Source of the DNA: Verrucomicrobiota bacterium
GTDB taxonomy: Bacteria > Auribacterota > JABMQX01 > JAFGEW01
Direction: 5' to 3'
Length of the DNA: 64,000 bases
Assembly (NCBI GenBank): GCA_016931415.1
Contig: JAFGEW010000112.1
Location: forward strand, 32,159 to 96,158
Numbering within the stretch: position 1 is the stretch's first letter; every line of letters starts with the position of its first letter. Positions 1-13,219 of the stretch are shown here, piece by piece. The translations under genes and the position numbers were made by a program. Below the pieces are notes generated by a model. The model was given only the letters and a program-made list of their open reading frames with translations, made no database searches and was not told where the DNA came from.

Positions 1-426
1 TACATCAACAGCCCGGGCGGCTCGGTCACCGCCGGCCTGGCCATCTACGACACGCTCCGGTACGTCAAACCCGACATCTACACCTACTGCATCGGTCAGG
101 CCGCGAGCATGGCCGCTGTGCTGCTCGCCGCGGGCACCAAGGGCAAGCGCTACGCGCTGCCGCACGCGCGCATCATGCTCCACCAGCCGTGGGGCGGCGT
201 CCAAGGCCAAGCCACCGACATCGACATCCAGGCCAACGAGATCCTTCGGCTCAAAGAGCGGCTCAACGAGATCCTGGCGAAACATACCGGCCAGGACATT
301 GCACGGATCGAGGAAGACACCGACCGCGAGTTCTTCATGGGACCCGACGAGGCAAAGGCGTACGGCCTTCTCGACGAGGTTGTCCAGAGCCGCAGCGAAG
401 TCGCAGCCGGTGCACCGAGCGAATAA
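1..426 (+). CDS. clpP: ATP-dependent Clp protease proteolytic subunit ClpP (5' truncated by window edge)
   Basis: This is the C-terminal 141 residues of ClpP, the serine peptidase of the ClpXP complex; frame 1 is open from base 1. The first residues read [16 protein letters not shown], the ClpP handle region. The catalytic Ser is in GQAASM (codon 106-108), the catalytic His in IMLHQPWGG (codon 181-183), and the catalytic Asp lies in the EEDTDREFF segment. It ends with TAA, and clpX starts 62 bases downstream on the same strand, so the two halves of the protease are co-transcribed. The missing N-terminus (about 60 residues) lies outside the window. Identification is secure. Confidence 0.97.
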   Translation, partial: YINSPGGSVTAGLAIYDTLRYVKPDIYTYCIGQAASMAAVLLAAGTKGKRYALPHARIMLHQPWGGVQGQATDIDIQANEILRLKERLNEILAKHTGQDIARIEEDTDREFFMGPDEAKAYGLLDEVVQSRSEVAAGAPSE

Positions 427-488
427 CCAAGGGCGTTTCCGGGCGCCCCGGGCGCTTCCGAGCGACCCGGGCGCCGAGGACCGAGACC

Positions 489-1733
489 ATGGCCTCGAAA
501 GAACACGGACACTTGCTCATGCACCGGTGCTCGTTCTGCGACAAGACCGAGGACCAGGTCGACAAGCTCATCAGCGGGAAAGACGCCTTCATCTGCAACG
601 AGTGCGTCGATCTGTGCAAGAACCTCCTCGAGCGCCGGCCCGCGCCGCGCAAGCTGCGCCTGCTCAAGCCCAAGGAAATCAAGGAGCGGCTCGACGAGTA
701 CGTCATCGGCCAGGAACGCGCCAAGCGCTCGATCTCGGTTGCCGTCTACAATCACTACAAGCGTATCACGTCGGCCTCGGCCGATGACGACGTCGAGATT
801 CAGAAGAGCAACGTGATGCTCATCGGCCCCACGGGCTGCGGCAAGACGCTGCTCGCGAGCACGCTCGCGCGCATCCTCGACGTGCCGTTCTGCGTCGCCG
901 ATGCGACAACGCTCACCGAGGCGGGCTACGTCGGCGAGGACGTTGAGAACATCATCCTGCGCCTGCTCCAGGCGGCCAACTACAACATCGCCCAGGCCGA
1001 GATCGGCATCGTCTACATCGATGAGATTGACAAGATCGGCCGCACCACCGGCAACGTGTCGATCACGCGCGACGTCTCCGGCGAGGGCGTCCAGCAGGCG
1101 CTGCTCAAGATCATCGAGGGGACGACGGCCAACGTCCCGCCCAAGGGCGGCCGGAAGCACCCGCACCAGGAATACATCCCCGTCAACACCGAACACATCC
1201 TGTTCATCTGCGGCGGGACGTTTACCCATCTCGACAAGATCATCCGCAAGCGCATTGGGCGGACCACCATCGGATTCACCAAAGGCGAGCGCGCAAAGCT
1301 CGACGATGAGGCCAATGTCGGCGCCGTGCTCGCGCACGTCGAGCCTGAAGACCTTATCGAGTTCGGCTTGATCCCCGAATTCGTCGGCCGCCATGCGGCG
1401 ATCCAGTCGCTCTACTCGCTGACCGAGGAGGACCTCGTCACCATCCTCACGACGCCCAAGAACGCGATGGTCAAGCAGTACCAGAAGCTCTTCGAGATGG
1501 AAGGGATCACCCTGACGATCGAGCGCGGTGCGCTTGAGGCCATCGCCCGCAAGGCTATCGAGAAAGGCACCGGCGCCCGCGGGCTGCGCCTGATCCTCGA
1601 GTCGCTCATGCTGGACGTGATGTACGAGACGCCCTCGCTCGACAACATCGAGGAGTGCACGATCACCCAGGAGACGGTTGAGCAGGGCGCGCGCCCCAAG
1701 CTCCGGACGCGCAAGAACAAGAAGATCGCCTGA
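489..1733 (+). CDS. clpX: ATP-dependent Clp protease ATP-binding subunit ClpX
   Basis: ClpX is the AAA+ unfoldase that feeds substrates to ClpP; this one is 414 residues, the normal length. The N-terminal C4 zinc-binding domain has Cys14, Cys17, Cys36 and Cys39. Walker A is GPTGCGKT (113-120) and Walker B ends in Asp178-Glu179 (VYIDEIDK). The pore loop GYVG, the GGRKHPHQE loop and the IGF tripeptide that docks on ClpP (261-263) are all present. I chose ATG 489 because GAGGA lies 8 bases upstream and the zinc domain starts at once; an open frame extends further upstream but overlaps clpP and has no ClpX similarity. lon follows after 16 bases. Confidence 0.98.
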   Translation: MASKEHGHLLMHRCSFCDKTEDQVDKLISGKDAFICNECVDLCKNLLERRPAPRKLRLLKPKEIKERLDEYVIGQERAKRSISVAVYNHYKRITSASADDDVEIQKSNVMLIGPTGCGKTLLASTLARILDVPFCVADATTLTEAGYVGEDVENIILRLLQAANYNIAQAEIGIVYIDEIDKIGRTTGNVSITRDVSGEGVQQALLKIIEGTTANVPPKGGRKHPHQEYIPVNTEHILFICGGTFTHLDKIIRKRIGRTTIGFTKGERAKLDDEANVGAVLAHVEPEDLIEFGLIPEFVGRHAAIQSLYSLTEEDLVTILTTPKNAMVKQYQKLFEMEGITLTIERGALEAIARKAIEKGTGARGLRLILESLMLDVMYETPSLDNIEECTITQETVEQGARPKLRTRKNKKIA

Positions 1734-1749
1734 CGACGGACCGGCCCCT

Positions 1750-4097
<2,348 letters not shown>

Positions 4098-4101
<4 letters not shown>

Positions 4102-5225
4102 AGAAGGAGTATCTCTACTCGCCCGGCCCGACGACGGTGCCGCCCGAGGCCCTCTCCGTCATGGGAGCACCCATGTTCCACCACCGCACGGCGCGGTTCC
4201 AGGCGCTCTTCGCCGAGGTCGTCGCCGGCCTCAAGGACGTGCTCCAGACGGCCAACGATGTGCTCGTCTTTGCCGGCTCCGGTACCGCCGCGATGGAAGC
4301 GTCGGTGGTGAACGTCTGTTCGCCCGGCGACCGCATCATCACGGTCAACGGCGGCAAATTCGGCGAGCGCTGGGGCCAGATTGGCCGCGCGTACGGCCTC
4401 GATGTTGACGAGATCACCATCGAATGGGGCCAGGCCGTCACGCCGGCACAGATCGCCGGGCACCTGAACGACAAGGTCAAGGCGGTCTACATCCAGCAGT
4501 GCGAAACCTCGACGGCCGTGGTGGCCGACGTCAAGGCGATCGCTGAGGTTGTTGCCAAGACGAATGCCATCCTTGTCGTCGACGCGATCAGCGGCCTGCT
4601 CTGTGACGAACTGCTCACCGACGCCTGGGGCGTTGATCTTGTCGTCGGCGGCTCGCAGAAGGGCCTCATGGTCCCGCCGGGCCTCGCGTTTGTCTCTGTG
4701 AGCAAGAAGGCCTGGGGCCTCGTCGAGCAGGCGAAGCTCCCGCGGTATTACCTCGACTTCAAGAAGGCCAAGAAGGCTGTCGACAAGAACGACACTCCCT
4801 ACACGCCTGCCGTGAGCGTCATCCGCGGCCTGCGGGAGACGCTCGCCCTGGTGAAGGCCGAGGGCCGCGACACGATGATGGCGAACGCGGCCCGCTACGC
4901 CGAGGCGATCCGCGCCGGCATGACGGCCATTGGGCTGAGGATCTTCGCCCAATCGCCGTCGAACGCGGTGACCGCCGTTCTCATGCCCGAGGGCGCCGAC
5001 AGCGGCAAGTTCAACAAGCTTCTCTACGAGAGGTTCGGCGTCACATTCGCCGGCGGCCAGGACGCGCTCAAAGGCAAGGTCTTCCGCATCGCAAGCATGG
5101 GCTATCTCAACGAGTTCGACGTCCTGACCGCCGTGGCCGCCGTCGAGCACACGCTCAAGGCGATGGGCATCGCTTTCGAGCCGGGCGCCGCCGTCAAGGC
5201 CGCGCAAGAGACCCTGGTGAGGTGA
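4098..5225 (+). CDS. Class V PLP aminotransferase, serine/alanine-glyoxylate type; probable serine-pathway transaminase
   Basis: This is a 375-residue fold-type I aminotransferase of the alanine-glyoxylate/serine-pyruvate family. Conserved marks are SPGPTTVPPE at the N-terminus, the GSGTAAMEA cofactor-phosphate loop, VVDAISG, and the PLP lysine Lys188 in GGSQKGLMVPPGL. It overlaps lon by four bases and serA starts six bases after its stop. In several deep-branching bacteria an enzyme of this family sits beside serA and is thought to act in place of SerC on 3-phosphohydroxypyruvate. That role is inferred from position here; glyoxylate transamination (serine to hydroxypyruvate) is the alternative. 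Confidence 0.9.
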
Positions 5226-5230
5226 TCACG

Positions 5231-8141
<2,911 letters not shown>

Positions 8142-8147
8142 GCGAGG

Positions 8148-8891
8148 ATGCAGGACGCCCTGGACAAGTACGGGCTCGATCGCAAGACGCTGCCGCGCCA
8201 CATCGCCATCGTCATGGACGGCAACGGCCGGTGGGCGCGCCGGCGCGGGCTGTCGCGTATCGAAGGCCACCGGCATGCCGAGGACGCTGTGCGCGACACG
8301 GTCGAGGCCTGTGCCGAGCTCGGCATTGGCACCCTCACCCTCTACGCGTTCTCGATCGAGAACTGGTCGAGGCCCAAGCGCGAGGTCAACGCGCTCATGC
8401 GTCTGCTGCGCCGCTTCATCAGGAAAGAGACCCCGAACCTGATGAAGAACCGCATCCGCTTCCGTGCCATCGGACGAGACGAGCCGTTGCCGGCTGAAGT
8501 GCTCGCCGACCTGCGCGAGCTCGAGCAGAAGACAGTCGCCAACGAGGGGCTCACCGTTGTGCTCGCCGTCAACTACGGCGGCCGCACGGAAATCGCCGAT
8601 GCGGCCAAGCGTCTCGCTGCCAGAGTGAAAAGCGGCGATCTTGCCCTGCGTGACGTCGACGAGCAGGCCTTCGCCGATTGCCTCTACACGCGCGGCATCC
8701 CCGACGTGGATCTGCTCATCCGCACCAGCGGCGAGAGCCGCGTCAGCAACTTCCTGCTCTGGCAGGCGTGGTATGCCGAGCTCTGGATCACGCCGGTGCT
8801 CTGGCCCGACTTCCGGCGCGCGCACCTCATCGAGGCCATCAAGGAGTATGCCAGGCGCGACCGGCGCTTCGGCGGGGTGGGGGAGTCATGA
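8148..8891 (+). CDS. uppS: Isoprenyl diphosphate synthase, undecaprenyl type (cis-prenyltransferase)
   Basis: UppS condenses isopentenyl units onto farnesyl diphosphate to make the C55 lipid carrier for peptidoglycan. The 247-residue protein is full length. Signature elements are IVMDGNGRWA with catalytic Asp24, the FSIENWSRP substrate loop, VNYGGR, and the C-terminal DLLIRTSGESRVSNFLLWQ box. The stop codon overlaps the cdsA start (ATGA, 8888-8891). The usual downstream dxr and rseP genes are not here; the operon goes straight from cdsA to cmk. Confidence 0.97.
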   Translation: MQDALDKYGLDRKTLPRHIAIVMDGNGRWARRRGLSRIEGHRHAEDAVRDTVEACAELGIGTLTLYAFSIENWSRPKREVNALMRLLRRFIRKETPNLMKNRIRFRAIGRDEPLPAEVLADLRELEQKTVANEGLTVVLAVNYGGRTEIADAAKRLAARVKSGDLALRDVDEQAFADCLYTRGIPDVDLLIRTSGESRVSNFLLWQAWYAELWITPVLWPDFRRAHLIEAIKEYARRDRRFGGVGES

Positions 8892-9748
8892 TCGTTCAAC
8901 GCACGATCAGCACGGTCGTCCTCGCCGTCGTGTTCATCGTCGCGCCGGCGTTCGCCTACAACGTGCCCGGCTCGATCGTGCTGCTCGTGGTGATGAACCT
9001 GACCCTCGGCCTCGGCCTGTTCGAGTTCTACGACATCGTCGAGAAGAAGGGCAGCACCTCGCTCATGCTCTACGGCATCATTGCCGGGCTTGTCTATAAC
9101 ACCTTCTCGTTCCTGACCGCGGCCAACGGCCCGATCGGCCTCTTGCCGCCTGCTGCATTCACATCAAGCTTCTACCTGCTCATCGTCGTGTTCTTCATCA
9201 TGCAGCTTGCGCGCCGCGACGGCTCGTCGGCCATCTACAACTTCTCCGGCACGATCGGCGGTATCATCTACGTCGCGTGGTTTTTCGGCTTCGTCGCGCA
9301 GATCACCTACTTTGACAAGACGAGCACCCGCTGGTGGCTCTACTTCGCGATGACCATTCTTGTGACCAAGGGTACCGACGTCGGCGCTTACCTCGTCGGC
9401 TCACTTGTCGGGCGGACGCCGCTCGCGCCGCGCGTGAGCCCGAAGAAGACCGTCGAGGGCGCCGCGGCGGGGCTCATCGTCGGAATCCTGGCTGGGATCG
9501 CCTGTGCCGCGTGGCTGCCGTTCCCGCGCGAGCTGGCGCTGTGGCGCGGCGCGCTCGTCGGAGCCGTGCTCAGCGTTGTGGGCCAGTTCGGCGACGTCGC
9601 CGAATCGGTGCTCAAACGCGACGCCGGCGTGAAGGACTCCGGCGCGCGGCTCCCGGGCCTCGGCGGTGTGCTCGACGTGATCGATAGTATGCTGTTCGCC
9701 ACGCCGCTCATGCACTTCTTCATGGTGTTCGGAGTGATGTGGGACTGA
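8888..9748 (+). CDS. cdsA: Phosphatidate cytidylyltransferase (CDP-diglyceride synthase)
   Basis: CdsA makes CDP-diacylglycerol, the precursor of all phospholipids, in the inner membrane. The 286-residue protein has about eight hydrophobic segments. The family signature near the C-terminus reads SVLKRDAGVKDSGARLPGLGG; the His of the usual PGHGG is Leu here, a small deviation in an otherwise clear match. ATG 8888 overlaps the uppS stop by four bases. A longer open frame upstream overlaps uppS and is not coding. The TGA/ATG overlap with cmk (9746-9750) again suggests coupling. Confidence 0.95.
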   Translation: MIVQRTISTVVLAVVFIVAPAFAYNVPGSIVLLVVMNLTLGLGLFEFYDIVEKKGSTSLMLYGIIAGLVYNTFSFLTAANGPIGLLPPAAFTSSFYLLIVVFFIMQLARRDGSSAIYNFSGTIGGIIYVAWFFGFVAQITYFDKTSTRWWLYFAMTILVTKGTDVGAYLVGSLVGRTPLAPRVSPKKTVEGAAAGLIVGILAGIACAAWLPFPRELALWRGALVGAVLSVVGQFGDVAESVLKRDAGVKDSGARLPGLGGVLDVIDSMLFATPLMHFFMVFGVMWD

Positions 9749-10413
9749 TGGCCGGAAGCGTGATCGCCATCGATGGCCCCGCCGGCTCGGGCAAGAGCAC
9801 GATCGCCGTCGCGCTCGCACGCCGGCTCGGGCGGCTCCATGTCAACACCGGCGCCATGTACCGTGCCATCACCGTCAAGGTGTTGCGTGCCGGACTCAGG
9901 CCCGACGACCGGGATGCCGTTATCCGCCTGGTCGATGCGACGCACGTCGAGCTCCGTCCGGCCAAGGACGGCGGCGTGAGCGTGTTCCTCGACGGTGAAG
10001 ATGTCACGCACGAAGTCGGCACGGCGGAGGTGAGCCGCTTCGTCTCGCCCGTGTCGCTCATTCCCGAGGTGCGCAACCTCATGGTCCGCGAACAGCGCCG
10101 CCTCGCCGAACGCTGCGACGTCGTTGCCGAGGGACGCGACGTAACCACCGTGGTCTACCCCAACGCGCAGCACAAGTTCTACCTCGACGCCAGCCCCGAA
10201 GAGCGCGCGCGCCGCCGTCTCAAGGAATTCGCTGAGCGTGGCGAGCGGGCAACCTTTGACGAGGTGAAGCGCGAGATCGAGGAGCGCGATCACCGCGACT
10301 CGACGCGCGCCGTCTCACCGCTGACGCAGGCGAAGGATGCGATCATCGTCGATACCACGAGTATGAAGCCCGACGAGGTCGTCGACCGCATCCTCCGGAT
10401 TATTGAGCCATGA
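9748..10413 (+). CDS. cmk: Cytidylate kinase
   Basis: Cmk phosphorylates CMP and dCMP with ATP in the cytosol. It is 221 residues, normal for the family. The P-loop is GPAGSGKST (10-18), followed by the NTGAMYRAIT substrate motif, the EGRDVTT segment, and a C-terminal region with RDHRDSTRAVSPL. I use ATG 9748, which overlaps the cdsA stop, rather than GTG 9739, which would add three residues. The plsC start overlaps its stop (ATGA at 10410-10413). The cmk-plsC pair is common, often followed by rpsA or ispH, neither of which is present here. Confidence 0.97.
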   Translation: MAGSVIAIDGPAGSGKSTIAVALARRLGRLHVNTGAMYRAITVKVLRAGLRPDDRDAVIRLVDATHVELRPAKDGGVSVFLDGEDVTHEVGTAEVSRFVSPVSLIPEVRNLMVREQRRLAERCDVVAEGRDVTTVVYPNAQHKFYLDASPEERARRRLKEFAERGERATFDEVKREIEERDHRDSTRAVSPLTQAKDAIIVDTTSMKPDEVVDRILRIIEP

Positions 10414-11066
10414 AACGGCTGCCCGGTGAACGCTCGCACTACAGCACGTTCTACGGGTTCGGCCAGCTCGTGTGCTCGCTCATGTCGCGCCTGTTCTTCT
10501 GGCGCAGCATCGTCGGCCTCGAGCACTGGATCGACGGCCCCGCGCTCATCACTCCCAACCACGCGAGCTTCCTCGACCCGCCGCTGCTCGGCAGCGCGTG
10601 CCCCGAGCAGATCGCCTACGTCGCGCGCAAGGACCTGTTTGGCAATCCCCTGTTCCGAGCGATCTGCTTTGGCGTCGGTGCGATCCCCATCGAGCGGTAC
10701 GCCGCCGACTTCGGGAGTATGAAACGCGTGCTTCGAACGCTGGCGCAAGGCAAGAAGGTTCTCCTCTTTCCGGAAGGCGTGCGCACGCATGACGGCAACT
10801 TCGGCGCGGCCATGCCCGGTGTCGGGTTCCTGGTGTACCGTTCACAGGTGCCCGTGATACCCGTTTACATCCACGGCACCTATCGCGCTTGGCCCCGCCA
10901 TCGCCGCTTCCCGATTCCAACCCGCACCGTTGTCGTATTCGGCGAGCCCATGCGCTTCGACCGTGACGCTACGACGCCTCCAACCCGCGAAACCTACAAG
11001 GCCATCGCCGACGAGATCATGGCCCGCATCCGCGCGCTCAAGCCCCGCGCCATTGCCGTCCTTTGA
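10410..11066 (+). CDS. plsC: 1-acyl-sn-glycerol-3-phosphate acyltransferase (PlsC family)
   Basis: This 218-residue membrane-associated enzyme transfers an acyl chain to lysophosphatidic acid, producing the phosphatidic acid that CdsA uses. Motif I is NHASFLDP (His51, Asp56) and motif III is LLFPEGVRT (about 118-126). An N-terminal hydrophobic stretch covers about residues 15-35. It overlaps cmk by four bases and is the last gene of the forward housekeeping run. Its stop codon lies inside an 18-base tandem repeat. Confidence 0.94.
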   Translation: MKRLPGERSHYSTFYGFGQLVCSLMSRLFFWRSIVGLEHWIDGPALITPNHASFLDPPLLGSACPEQIAYVARKDLFGNPLFRAICFGVGAIPIERYAADFGSMKRVLRTLAQGKKVLLFPEGVRTHDGNFGAAMPGVGFLVYRSQVPVIPVYIHGTYRAWPRHRRFPIPTRTVVVFGEPMRFDRDATTPPTRETYKAIADEIMARIRALKPRAIAVL

Positions 11067-11095
11067 CGGCGCGCCGTCCTTTGACGGCGCGCCGT
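11060..11095. repeat. Two tandem copies of an 18-bp unit containing a perfect 12-bp palindrome
   Basis: CCTTTGACGGCGCGCCGT occurs twice in a row (11060-11077, 11078-11095). Each copy contains the self-complementary ACGGCGCGCCGT. The first copy includes the plsC stop codon. It lies between the converging plsC and the reverse-strand gene ending at 11116, so it could help to end transcription, although no T-run is present. Confidence 0.85.
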
Positions 11096-11115
11096 GCTCT
11101 GAGCTCGATCGGCGC

Positions 11116-11913
11116 TCACTTGCTCTCGAGCGAGGAGACGCGGCTCGAAAGCGATGACACCGAGCTGCTCAGACTGCTCACAGTGCTCTCGATCGAGCTG
11201 GTTTTCTGTTCGACCGAGTTGGCTTTCTGTTCGACCGAGGAGACCTCGTTCTTGAGTTGGCCGAGCTCGCCGCTCATGCGCGTAACCGAGCCCTCGACAC
11301 GGTCAATGGACGCGCCGATGCTCTGGCGCGTGCCGTCGACAGCCTGTCTAACCTCCGCGATGGCCTGAGAAAGCTCATGGAGCCTGCCGGCCGTCTGCTC
11401 GCTGGGGGCCTTCTCGCGGTACAGCGTCAGCACAGCACGGTAGAAGCGGCCCGTCGTGTAGAACTCGACGCGAAACGCTTGATAGCGTACCTGGCTCTCG
11501 CGTGACTCGGCGTACGTGCGCAACGCCAGGCGCAGCCCGTCGCGCCACATGCGTTGCTCGAACCGAACGATATCTTCCTCAGCCGCCGCCGACAAGTTGA
11601 GGAAGCCGCCCAGCCGCAACTCGATGACTGGCTGGTAGCGGTCGAATTCGCTGGTGTCGACCACCTCGAACCGCTCAGGTTGCGGGGGAACGCGCACCTC
11701 GCGAATGATTGTGACTGCATCCGGCACGAGTAGCGCCCCCTCGACGAGAATGAACGTTTTCTGGTCAATCTCCTCCGGATAGACGTCGCGGGGGGTGATC
11801 TCGGGCGGCTTGAACGGGTCGTACTTCGCGATGTCGTCGGCCTCCGCCTTATCTTGGGCGACGGCGAGCGCCGTGCTCAACACCAGCAGCAGGATGGCAA
11901 GGACTCGGCACAT
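11116..11913 (-). CDS. Secreted protein with C-terminal coiled coil, unknown function (paralogue A)
   Basis: I do not recognise this 265-residue family. It starts with a signal peptide (about 1-20, cleavage near AVAQ). The globular part has KTFILVEGALLVPD (about 52-65) and RFEQRMWRDGLRLALR (about 117-132), both shared with the next gene. The last 70 residues are a low-complexity Ser/Gln/Glu coiled coil with repeated VEQK and VSSL heptads. ATG 11911-11913 has AGGAG upstream. It is likely an exported structural or surface protein that oligomerises through the tail; nothing shows an enzyme site. Confidence 0.75.
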   Translation of the reverse strand: MCRVLAILLLVLSTALAVAQDKAEADDIAKYDPFKPPEITPRDVYPEEIDQKTFILVEGALLVPDAVTIIREVRVPPQPERFEVVDTSEFDRYQPVIELRLGGFLNLSAAAEEDIVRFEQRMWRDGLRLALRTYAESRESQVRYQAFRVEFYTTGRFYRAVLTLYREKAPSEQTAGRLHELSQAIAEVRQAVDGTRQSIGASIDRVEGSVTRMSGELGQLKNEVSSVEQKANSVEQKTSSIESTVSSLSSSVSSLSSRVSSLESK

Positions 11914-11962
11914 GGCATCTCCTTCCGGTTTCTCGGTGTGCAGCCGTCCGGACAGGACGGTC

Positions 11963-12724
11963 CTATTGCCTGTGTTCGAGCGTGCCGACGCGCCGGTCGA
12001 TCGACTGCACCACGCGGTCCACTGCCTCGATGCTGGACTCCAGGCTTTTGAGCTTCACTTCAACCGCCGTGAGCTGACGCTCGATCTTGTCGTTCGATTC
12101 CTTTGACTCCCGGGCTGCTTTCTGCACGGACTGATTGACCTTCTCGAGGCGGTCCACCGTGTCGCCGACACGTGTTGTGACGGCGTCAATGTGCTGCTTG
12201 AGCGTCGTCTGGGCGGCGTACAGCGTGACCGTGGCGCGATAGAGATCGCCGGCACTGTCGAACGTGACGCGGAACGCCGTGTAGCGCACGACGACAGCAC
12301 CTGGCTTCCGGTAATCGCGCACAACGAGCCGCAGCCCCTGCCTCCACATGCGTTGCTCGAAGCGAACGATCTCGACACCCGGCTGGGCCCCGCTCCGAAC
12401 CTTCGTCAGGTCCAGCGTGTCGGGCAGCCGGATCTCGGCCACGGCCTCGATCCCGTCGAACTCATCGGTGTTGACGACCTCGATGTCGTAGGTCCGCCCC
12501 GGATCGTGGAACCGGATTCGGTCCGGCACGAACAAGGCCCCCTCGACCAGAACAAACGTCTTCGCGTCGATCTCGCCGGGGAACACATTCTCGATGACGA
12601 CCAACGGCGCCGCGTCGGGCGTATACGTTTCCACGTCGCCTGTGCCCGCTCCGCCCGGCTCGGCGGCAGGCGTAGGCGCGGCAAGAACCGCGCAGATAAT
12701 GAGAATGGCGGTGAGCCCTCGCAT
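11963..12724 (-). CDS. Secreted protein with C-terminal coiled coil, unknown function (paralogue B)
   Basis: This 253-residue protein is a paralogue of its downstream neighbour: it has KTFVLVEGALFVPDRI and RFEQRMWRQGLRLVVR at matching positions, the same signal peptide plus globular domain, and a C-terminal helix-rich tail (DTVDRLEKVNQS, then SNDKIERQLTAVEVKLKSLE). ATG 12724 has GGAGGG just upstream and gives a clean signal peptide; an in-frame ATG eight codons earlier is less likely. The two genes are 49 bases apart and probably form one transcription unit. The tail is less repetitive than in paralogue A. Confidence 0.75.
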   Translation of the reverse strand: MRGLTAILIICAVLAAPTPAAEPGGAGTGDVETYTPDAAPLVVIENVFPGEIDAKTFVLVEGALFVPDRIRFHDPGRTYDIEVVNTDEFDGIEAVAEIRLPDTLDLTKVRSGAQPGVEIVRFEQRMWRQGLRLVVRDYRKPGAVVVRYTAFRVTFDSAGDLYRATVTLYAAQTTLKQHIDAVTTRVGDTVDRLEKVNQSVQKAARESKESNDKIERQLTAVEVKLKSLESSIEAVDRVVQSIDRRVGTLEHRQ

Positions 12725-12841
12725 AGCGCCCTCCGTGATCCGGTGCAAACACTTCCCGTCTGTTTATACGGCGAGGCCTGGCCAGTTGTTCAGCGCAGGA
12801 GAATAGATCAGTGCGGGCGCCGCGGTCGGGGCTGGGCAGGC

Positions 12842-13132
12842 TCAGGCGAGAAGGTCCAGGACAGTCTTGTCCATCTCGGTCTGGGTGCGGAGCACAGCGG
12901 CGTTCGCCTTCATCTCGTGCGCGGCGCTCATGCCTTCGACCGTCTCTTGCACAAAGGAGACAGGCTGGTCGGTGCGCTCGACGTTCGCATCGACGCCGCC
13001 GCCCGCTCGGGAGACGTTCACCACACGGTGGTCCGTATGCCGTTCGGTGTTGGCATTGGCCACGTCGTTGGCCGAGACTCGCAGCCGGATCAGCGCGGCG
13101 CGGATGCCGCTCATGCTGGCTTCGTAGCTCAT
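12842..13132 (-). CDS. Small flagellar basal-body-rod-like protein (FlgC/FlgE terminal motifs), orphan
   Basis: The 96-residue protein begins MSYEASMSGIRAALIRLRVS and continues SANDVANANTERH, the N-terminal motif shared by flagellar rod and hook proteins. It ends with MKANAAVLRTQTEMDKTVLDLLA, the matching C-terminal helix. The middle is too short for a full rod protein. ATG 13132 is preceded by GGGGGA. Short proteins of this kind are usually annotated as flagellar basal body rod C-terminal domain proteins. No other flagellar genes are in the window, so its partners must lie elsewhere or the gene is a relic. Confidence 0.7.
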   Translation of the reverse strand: MSYEASMSGIRAALIRLRVSANDVANANTERHTDHRVVNVSRAGGGVDANVERTDQPVSFVQETVEGMSAAHEMKANAAVLRTQTEMDKTVLDLLA

Positions 13133-13219
13133 GAGATCCCCCGTTGCTCTGCGGCACACGGCCGCCAGTAGACCATCGGAGGAAACAGCGTCCCGCTTGA
13201 GTGAAAAGTCGCGGGGGGC

